Shown here piece after piece: positions 20,201-23,115 of a DNA stretch of 23,115 nucleotides; the first letter of the stretch is position 1, and every line of letters starts with the position of its first letter. The translations under genes and the position numbers were made by a program. The stretch is taken from contig JBBMKC010213036.1 in assembly GCA_037834085.1 (NCBI GenBank), forward strand, positions 1 through 23,115, in the 5' to 3' direction. Under the pieces are notes generated by a model that ran no database searches, was not told where the DNA came from, and was given only the letters and a program-made list of their open reading frames with translations. Source of the DNA: Bipalium vagum (Eukaryota; Platyhelminthes; Tricladida; Geoplanidae).

Positions 20201-22639
20201 AAGAGCTTCCTTTAGTAAAAACGTAATTATTTCGAAAAAATTTTCCTTGAAATGATAGACAATTTTACTGAAAAATATAATTGTTTACCTCAAAATATTT
20301 TCTCAGAAATTTCTTTTAATTAAAATAAATGTTTTTTTTTCACTTAGTTCCCTAATTCTCTCTACACCAGCTTATTCTAAATTAATCAGAATTTTCTTTC
20401 ATTTCTTTTTCAGGTTTTAAAATAAGCTCACTGACAGAGATAAAGTTGAACAAAATAATTATTTCTTGTAGGATTTAGATTTATTTTTTAATTCATTCTC
20501 GAAAAACATTCCCATATTCCCCGATTATGACAGAAAATGTTATTATTAATAATATGCTAAAAATGTAACGAAGCCGCTAAAATTGCTAATATCATCATCT
20601 TTGTAATTGCCGATGGATATTATTCGTTTATTAAAACAAGTATTCAATACATTTATTCTAATTCATTATTACAAGCCATTCAATATGCTGTATGCTTAGC
20701 ATCGCTACGCAAGATAAATTTTCTCTCAAATTATCAAGTCACATTTCTATAGCATTTTATAATTACAAAATTTTCCAGTTTTTAATAGAAATAATTCTTT
20801 ATTCTCAGAACTGAAATTTATTGCAATACGATAATTTGCAAAAAATTTCACGATGATAAATTTAGAAATAATCAATAATTTTTTATGTATATATTAATTG
20901 TAAATTGAAAATTTTTAAGAAATATTTATTTTAATGTGAAGGTAAATGTAATGACTCCTAATCTACATAAATAATCAGAGAATTGTCTTAAAATTTAACT
21001 ACAGAAACTTTATTTTTAAAATAAATAATTTATAATTTTATTTATTAAGTTATAATTAATATTAGAAATTATAAAATAACATATTTTTCATCTCAACAAT
21101 TTTTAAGGTCTCCACAAAATATAGTATCAGTGAATTCCATTGTTTCAAACTCTTTAATTCCCATAAATGAAGCACTAAGTAGGAAAAGTGAAAGGCTTTT
21201 GTTTCAATTTCACTTATTAAAAGAAACAAATAAATAATAAAAATGCAAAATCTAATTTGCGTATAAAACTTAGCAAGTCACATCACCACCAAATTATGAA
21301 ATCATCATCATTGTTCGTGGCATTTATGTATTTGAAAAATAGAAACCAGTTTATCATACAGCTGTATGGTAAAGAAAAGCTGTAGAAAAAATTTACTTAT
21401 TCAGACTCCTAGAAATGATGAAACGTTATTTCCTGAAGCTGCACGCACACGTTCTAAAGGTCTTCCAAAAATAATAGGACAAGCAAAGACAAACAAGTAG
21501 GCTGACGAATGACGCATTTGAGGATAGCCGGCAAACAATTGCACACACCCACACTAGCAAACACACAATCCGGTCTAGTCACATGGTATTGGTGTGTAAC
21601 AAATGCCATATTTGCATGAGTCAAGAAATAATGGACTTTCTTTTACATGAGTTAAATTATTCTTCTATTATTATATATTAACATCGCAGTTAGGCATTAT
21701 TCTTAGTAAAGTTGTACAATCTTTTTTCATTTCCTAATATTGTTTTATCTCTCTCGCTTGCCTTTATTGAAAATTTATTAGATTATTTATTTTTGTTTTT
21801 ATTGAAACTTTATTTTAGAACATCTCTACTGTTACATTTGTTTTATCGATTGGACAAATAAAAGATTTACATTATTGACTTTATGAAACATGCAATGTTT
21901 CACACGCTATTTATTATTCTAAACCAGTGGAAGAAATTATAGATTTAATCAATGGTGGAAAAGAAAAATATTTATAAATTTTCATTTGTACCACACCTTA
22001 TAAAAACATTTAAAACAATATTTATAATATAATTAAAATTTCATTGTATTTTTTGATTAGGTGATAGATTCAACCATTAAGATTTATACCAAAATTAATT
22101 GTTCAATTACTCACCAGACCAGTTCGTAATAAACCAATATATATAATATAATAATATCAATATATAATATTAACTTTAATACTCCTAAAATAATATTTAT
22201 AATATAAATTTTCTATATAATATCAAAACAAACTAAAAACGTTAATTATAATGTTTATTAACCTATTTCTTTCCCATTAAATTATAATTTGTGTTCTTTA
22301 TCATAAATAATTTTAATTCAACTATAACTTTCTCCCCATTATTATAATATTTCTTGTATCAATATTTCATAATAATAATATATTATTATATTTTAATAAC
22401 ATAATATTTAAACATTGAAAATATTTTTTAAAAAGTATTTGAAGACCAACGTCGAATAAATGCTTGGTCATAAATTAAAGGGACTTGATAAATTATTAAT
22501 ATTAATATTAATATTAATATTAATATTAATATTATTAATCTATACTTACTGTATCGCCGTGCTCATTTTTAAATCTATGCCAAACAGTGCTGTTTTCTCT
22601 CTGATAATCCAGGTAAAACTTTGATACGAAGAATCCTAT
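3167..22639 (-). CDS. Ddr: Discoidin domain receptor (collagen-receptor tyrosine kinase), partial, 8 exons
   Basis: DDRs are single-pass receptor tyrosine kinases that bind collagen through an N-terminal discoidin domain. The joined exons, in transcription order, are 22639-22550, 16055-15908, 15863-15576, 12541-12269, 12225-12166, 8393-8130, 5569-5330 and 3544-3167 (1741 bp, one frame). All splice sites are GT-AG. The first intron is phase 0 and all later ones are phase 1. Seen directly: residues matching remembered vertebrate DDR1/DDR2 across most of the ectodomain, including IYGCTFNDGVVEY (family YGCLWRDGLLSY), YGGMGQIMD, NFVGWQ and FRFDRVRAIQNVKFH (family FEFDRLRAFQAMQVH). Then come a stalk, a 24-residue hydrophobic helix, a basic stop-transfer segment and about 270 cytoplasmic residues. 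Seven N-glycosylation sequons all fall before the helix. The signal peptide, the start of the discoidin domain and the kinase domain are not in the window. Family assignment is firm; vertebrate comparison is from memory. Confidence 0.94.
3795..4451 (+). pseudogene. Merlin (IS1595/ISXO2-like) DNA transposon transposase relic
   Basis: Merlin elements are cut-and-paste DNA transposons whose DDE transposase resembles bacterial IS1595/IS1016. Three family blocks occur in order and in the same frame. LRISTDSVSNWF (3945-3980) matches the helix-turn-helix end, usually of the type LGIS..TVSDWF..LR. IVMTDSWSGHINL (4074-4112) matches the block around the second catalytic Asp (I.SDCW.AY..L). DNFSNP followed by KVFSHY (4161-4226) matches NF.DP...HT..IE.FWSHYK, where the catalytic Glu is no longer visible. 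The first catalytic Asp block is missing, so the middle is deleted. Several in-frame stops are present, and NH of the NHS..F block seems shifted into another frame. The C-terminal part (HIIEMIWIN) fits the family's final helix. Terminal repeats were not found. It lies antisense to the DDR gene. Confidence 0.7.
4671..4826. repeat. Degenerate duplication, two copies of 65-72 bp
   Basis: Copy 1 (4671-4735) and copy 2 (4755-4826) both run TAAAC...AGATATTGAA..., AACTA.(G)TTTTAA.TATTAAAAT, AAAGAATTTTC and end CTTCAA. They differ by small insertions and several substitutions and are separated by 19 bp. The origin is not evident; an old tandem duplication is the simplest reading. Confidence 0.75.
5193..5269. 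repeat. TAA trinucleotide microsatellite
   Basis: About 25 perfect or near-perfect TAA units on the plus strand (TTA on the gene strand), 60 bp inside the intron from the weak donor of DDR exon g. Confidence 0.95.
5330..5569 (-). CDS. Ddr: DDR exon g: cytoplasmic juxtamembrane region
   Basis: A 240-bp exon, phase 1 at both ends. The acceptor is TTCAATACAG; the donor GTTTGT is weak. It encodes a low-hydrophobicity, Asn/Ser/Thr-rich segment with tyrosines in PSYSK, GTYDS, ENYNV and GSYG. No domain is recognised. Its place between the transmembrane exon and exon h, its phase and its base composition make it part of the juxtamembrane region. If the weak donor is not used, the frame stops within six codons (TAA at 5313-5315), which would give a kinase-less receptor. 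Assignment is by context, as this region is not conserved between DDRs. Confidence 0.8.
7381..7421. repeat. Compound TAT / AC / AT microsatellite
   Basis: About five TAT units, then a run of seven AC units (7399-7412), then AT units, ending some 8 bp before the TA duplication of the mariner element. Confidence 0.9.
7431..7769 (-). mobile_element. Mariner-family deletion derivative (MITE-like), 339 bp, both ends present
   Basis: The left end reads TTAAGGTGGTCCATAAGTC and the reverse complement of the right end reads TTGGAGTGGTCCATAAGTC; similarity continues inward to GTATTTTT. Each end is flanked by TA (7429-7430 and 7770-7771), the target duplication of Tc1/mariner elements. Inside, on the minus strand (about 7535-7596), FEEDWYQRGIQQLADRW matches the C-terminus of mariner transposases (W..RGI.KL..RW.KCI). 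The interior therefore joins a 5' end to a transposase C-terminus, as expected from a large internal deletion of a full element of about 1.3 kb. No catalytic residues remain, so it could only have moved with transposase supplied elsewhere. Confidence 0.88.
8130..8393 (-). CDS. Ddr: DDR exon f: transmembrane helix and start of cytoplasmic region
   Basis: A 264-bp exon, phase 1 at both ends (acceptor TGTTTTCCAG, donor GTAAGT). About fifteen extracellular residues (NPNHIFPASKIN) lead into a 24-residue hydrophobic helix (YLLIVFCAIITFVGLLCIIS and ICLL). A strongly basic stop-transfer segment follows (RIRRCRKRRMKGK), which sets the orientation with the N-terminus outside. The cytoplasmic part carries tyrosines in KYPH, GFYKP and GVYD, the last codon being completed in exon g. 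A second acceptor-like TTTTTCCAG lies inside the exon (about 8364) but would not keep the frame. GC content is visibly higher than in the flanking introns. Confidence 0.92.
10660..11041 (-). pseudogene. Mariner transposase relic, N-terminal half
   Basis: The reading starts at a preserved ATG (11039-11041) with KTVKIRTCSLYEFKL, matching the mariner N-terminus of the type HIRHCLLYEFKLG. After a frame change comes QCWYNRFCSGHTSIHDD, matching the second helix-turn-helix (Q.WF.RFRSGD.SLED). VDND then passes directly to FGKVKKF, which normally lie about 25 residues apart, so a short internal deletion is present. FPHQLSEKDKN and SSLL.NKNEVPLKR follow, matching WVPHELTE..KN and SSLL.RN..EPFL.RIVTCDE. 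Homology then stops just before the first catalytic Asp block. At least three in-frame stops occur. Roughly 125 codons of a family that is usually about 345 residues long remain. No terminal repeat is recognisable around it. Confidence 0.8.
11858..11890 (+). mobile_element. Solitary mariner terminal inverted repeat
   Basis: TTAGGTTGTCCGGAAAGTC directly after a TA at 11856-11857 fits the terminal repeat of mariner elements and points rightward. No matching opposite end is seen before DDR exon e at 12166 or further on, so only one end survives. It does not pair in orientation with the minus-strand transposase relic to its left. It resembles the ends of the 7431-7769 element (GGT.GTCC.(T/A)AAGTCTTT) but is a different lineage. 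Confidence 0.65.
12166..12225 (-). CDS. Ddr: DDR exon e: short extracellular stalk
   Basis: A 60-bp exon, phase 1 at both ends, recognised from a strong acceptor (T-run then CAG) 43 bp after exon d and donor GTAACT. It encodes EYNNSIPNEDQYLKTLNKL with a sequon (NNS). The position and the YNNS stretch fit the vertebrate DDR2 stalk just after the discoidin-like domain (SDAAMYNNSEALP). The exon is frame-neutral. It is short and the sequence is not otherwise conserved, so it rests mainly on splice sites, phase and position. Confidence 0.8.
12226..12268 (-). other. DDR intron (d/e), 43 bp
   Basis: A very short GT-AG intron, GTTTAAGG at the 5' end and a T-run followed by CAG at the 3' end. It is phase 1 and shows the lower size limit of introns in this host. 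Confidence 0.85.
12269..12541 (-). CDS. Ddr: DDR exon d: second half of the discoidin-like domain
   Basis: A 273-bp exon, phase 1 at both ends; acceptor ACATATAG, donor GTTTAA followed by a 43-bp intron. The split codon gives Val, so exons c and d read FRFDRVRAIQNVKFHILNN (family FEFDRLRAFQAMQVHCNN). Later WVIFDLNNSVAKFVRITLEF aligns with the part of the family that runs V.VPLGGRVARFLQCRF, and QWIVITEMLFNT with PWLLFSEISFIS. Three cysteines of the vertebrate domain (VHCNN, VECRF, LQCRF) are absent here. Sequons occur at NIS, NIS and NNS. The opposite strand also has an open frame here (12208-12438), which is a shadow of this exon. Confidence 0.94.
12542..15575 (-). other. DDR intron (c/d), 3034 bp
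   Basis: A phase-1 intron, donor GTAATT, acceptor ACATATAG. The part nearest exon c (14925-15490) holds an unidentified coding-like relic on the plus strand. A short stretch near 13990-14060 weakly recalls a Merlin zinc-ribbon (see the rejected list). The rest (12542-13900 and 14150-14900) shows nothing I can support. Confidence 0.8.
14925..15490 (+). pseudogene. Unidentified coding-like relic, interrupted
   Basis: Plus-strand sequence that is richer in G and more open than its surroundings. The best part begins at an ATG at 15173 and stays in one frame for about 105 codons with only a few interruptions. It includes KGEVDYSQRVAYYNLFKHED, FKIMQSIRPMYFYRIFARKA, RVTGKSAKSDVLRQYF and GDEKPLSFYVLYNKNELSDH. 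Just upstream, around 15025-15130, YRYDVPCKATIYN and SSDKKDLFDVEEVIDY appear, the first loosely like a helix-turn-helix of transposases. I recognise no family with confidence. It lies antisense to the DDR gene and ends next to exon c. A decayed mobile element or processed pseudogene are the likely options. Confidence 0.4.
15576..15863 (-). CDS. Ddr: DDR exon c: first half of the discoidin-like domain
   Basis: A 288-bp exon, phase 1 at both ends (acceptor TTTGTCAG, donor GTAATT). It opens with DGVVEYIIPQGDVF (family DGLLSYTAPVGQ), continues with QTYDNYS (family STYDGH), then LYGGMGQIMDNIVDN (family YGGLGQLADGVVG). It ends with YNFVGWQRTEQNPNVEMVFR (family YDYVGWSNHSFSSGYVEMEFE). An insertion of about ten residues (TTPYGKNSLNKGTK) separates the YDG-like and GG-GQ motifs. 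Sequons occur at NYS and NHS. An in-frame reading continues past the donor into the intron, but the exact family match to exon d across the splice shows the donor is used. Confidence 0.95.
15864..15907 (-). other. DDR intron (b/c), 44 bp
   Basis: A very short GT-AG intron, GTAACGAA at the 5' end, TTTTTGTCAG at the 3' end, phase 1. Its removal restores the conserved CTFNDGVVEY junction, which proves the boundaries at the protein level. Confidence 0.93.
15908..16055 (-). CDS. Ddr: DDR exon b: C-terminal end of the discoidin domain
   Basis: The exon is 148 bp, phase 0 in and phase 1 out, with an acceptor after a T-run (TTTTTTTAG) and donor GTAACG. It encodes the last discoidin strands. FVAKRLRIIPI matches the family's MVARLVRFYPR, and ICMKFMIYGC matches VCLRVELYGC. 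Both cysteines that close disulfides in the vertebrate discoidin domain are present (ICM and YGC). The final codon is split by the 44-bp intron and finishes as Asp in exon c, giving CTFNDGVV. The match is strong enough that this exon alone would identify the family. Confidence 0.92.
16574..17100 (+). mobile_element. Pogo/Tigger-type DNA transposon, 5' end fragment
   Basis: After a TA at 16572-16573 the sequence begins CAGTAACTACTCGTTAAATG, a pogo/Tigger-type terminus (CAGT...CTCGTTA). Three copies of CGTTAAATGT (16585, 16617, 16634) and one variant (16601) form subterminal repeats. From 16824 an ATG opens KSQLTIEQKVKIIGQLENCS, the CENP-B-type N-terminal helix-turn-helix (family LTLEEKVEIIKRLE.G.S), which stops after 32 codons. 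About 16981-17070 reads TEKILEIYKCYLTK, fitting the next family segment (VSDI.KNKEKILEFY). The catalytic domain and the 3' end are not found. It is a decayed, 5'-only fragment antisense to the DDR gene. Confidence 0.75.
16824..16922 (+). pseudogene. Pogo/Tigger transposase N-terminal remnant
   Basis: Thirty-two codons starting KSQLTIEQKVKIIGQLENCS after the initiator Met, ending at TAA. Pogo-family transposases are normally 450-600 residues, beginning with this CENP-B/psq DNA-binding helix-turn-helix. The end of the recognition helix is already degraded. Too short to have any activity. Confidence 0.7.
21340..21660 (+). other. GC-richer coding-like island of unknown nature
   Basis: In an otherwise AT-rich intron this segment is clearly richer in G and C. 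A plus-strand frame from an ATG at 21366 to a TAG ending at 21500 gives 44 residues (SCRKNLLIQTPRNDETLFPE, then ARTRSKGLPKIIGQ). A second frame is open from about 21480 to 21682 (TNDAFEDSRQTIAHTHTSKH, then VLVCNKCHICMSQEIMDF). The 14-bp palindrome CATACAGCTGTATG lies at 21355-21368. No family recognised; a transposon relic or a conserved intronic element are both possible. Confidence 0.3.
22492..22539. repeat. ATTAAT / TAATAT hexamer repeat
   Basis: About seven tandem units of ATTAAT with ATTATTAAT at both edges. The unit is close to self-complementary. It lies in the DDR intron beginning about 10 bp inside the donor of exon a. Confidence 0.9.
22550..22639 (-). CDS. Ddr: DDR exon a: discoidin (F5/8 type C) domain, internal part
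   Basis: This 30-codon exon runs between the acceptor ...TTTACAG and the donor GTAAGT; both flanking phases are 0. It encodes the strand and turn FFVSKFYLDYQRENSTVWHR, which corresponds to the family's region of the type RYSRDGRRWMGWKDRWG. A sequon (NST) sits in the turn. Reading straight on into exon b gives HGDT-LIKGN, which fits the family's WGQEVISGN. Earlier discoidin exons must lie to the right of the window. The start is decided by the acceptor; the frame would also allow a longer reading, but none is needed for the family match. Confidence 0.85.
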
Positions 22640-23115
22640 CTGTAAAGAATAAAAATAAATAATTTTATCAAACTAATTTTAAATAACTATTTGGAAAAAA
22701 TATTAATAAATTAAAGTGTTTGAGCGCAGCAAATCAAAATAAAAAACAATAAAAAAAAGAAGTTAAATAAAATATGCAAAAAATTTGAAAAAATAAATTA
22801 AATTTATTTTGTGTTTATATTTAGTTGAAAAAACAATTTATTTATATAATCCGCTCATTCAAAGTGTTTATAATAAAAAATTGATTCCCAATTTTCCACG
22901 TTTTTTAAAATTTGGGAAAAAATCAGATTATAAAATCATTTTAGATAATTAAGACAAATCATGATGGAATAAAATTTAGTGACCAGGTCTCGTACTAGAA
23001 ATCGTATATATGTAGAAATTGAATATTACCTTCAAATCTTTGAAGTGAGATAATTATCTCAATTTCAAATAATAATTCATAAAAGTATAAATAAATATTA
23101 ATTTCGCATTATATA
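22640..23115. other. Right flank: probable upstream intron of DDR
   Basis: Sequence upstream of exon a. It ends at the exon with the acceptor TTTACAG and should lead to the exons for the start of the discoidin domain and the signal peptide. No exon, repeat or mobile element is recognisable in the 476 bp present. Confidence 0.6.

Larger units (their letters stand above)
16056..22549 (-). other. DDR intron (a/b), 6494 bp
   Basis: The largest intron in the window, phase 0, donor GTAAGT and acceptor TTTTTTTAG. It contains a pogo/Tigger fragment (16574 to about 17100), a coding-looking island (21340-21660) and a hexamer repeat next to the donor. 17100-21300 is otherwise AT-rich filler; plus-strand 18371-18535 is open for 55 codons without a recognisable product. 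Confidence 0.8.

Noticed and set aside
1-23115. Retrovirus-like, Polinton-like or other capsid-bearing elements
   Set aside because: No long terminal repeats, reverse transcriptase, integrase, capsid or polymerase motif was recognised anywhere in the window.

Overview
The window is a very AT-rich piece of an animal nuclear genome (clearly more than 70% A+T by eye). It is dominated by one multi-exon gene on the minus strand. Eight exons between 22639 and 3167 encode about 580 residues of a discoidin domain receptor (DDR), a collagen-receptor tyrosine kinase family found in animals. GT-AG introns, microsatellites and eukaryotic DNA-transposon fossils all fit a metazoan. The host cannot be named from the sequence. 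Very short introns (43 and 44 bp) next to introns of 1.8-6.5 kb, strong AT bias and Merlin, mariner and pogo relics suggest an AT-rich invertebrate.

The gene reads right to left. Exons a and b (22550-22639, 15908-16055) carry the end of the discoidin (F5/8 type C) domain. Exons c and d (15576-15863, 12269-12541) carry the discoidin-like domain. Exon e (12166-12225) is a short extracellular stalk. Exon f (8130-8393) holds the single transmembrane helix and a basic stop-transfer segment. Exons g and h (5330-5569, 3167-3544) encode a long tyrosine-rich cytoplasmic juxtamembrane region with an NPxY motif. The signal peptide and the start of the discoidin domain lie beyond the right edge. No kinase exon is visible in the 3.1 kb left of exon h, so the kinase domain is presumably beyond the left edge.

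The introns hold plain DNA-transposon fossils: a Merlin (IS1595-like) transposase relic antisense to the host gene (about 3795-4451); a 339-bp mariner deletion derivative with both terminal inverted repeats and TA duplications (7431-7769); a decayed mariner transposase N-terminal half (10660-11041); a solitary mariner end (11858); and the 5' end of a pogo/Tigger element with its transposase N-terminus (16574 to about 17100). Three stretches look formerly coding but were not identified (2568-2960, 14925-15490, 21340-21660). I saw no RNA gene, CRISPR array, retrovirus-like or other capsid-bearing element, and no new multi-gene system. The points most worth a second look are the long NPxY-bearing juxtamembrane region, the run of frame-neutral exons, the absent kinase exon and the intronic transposon fossils.
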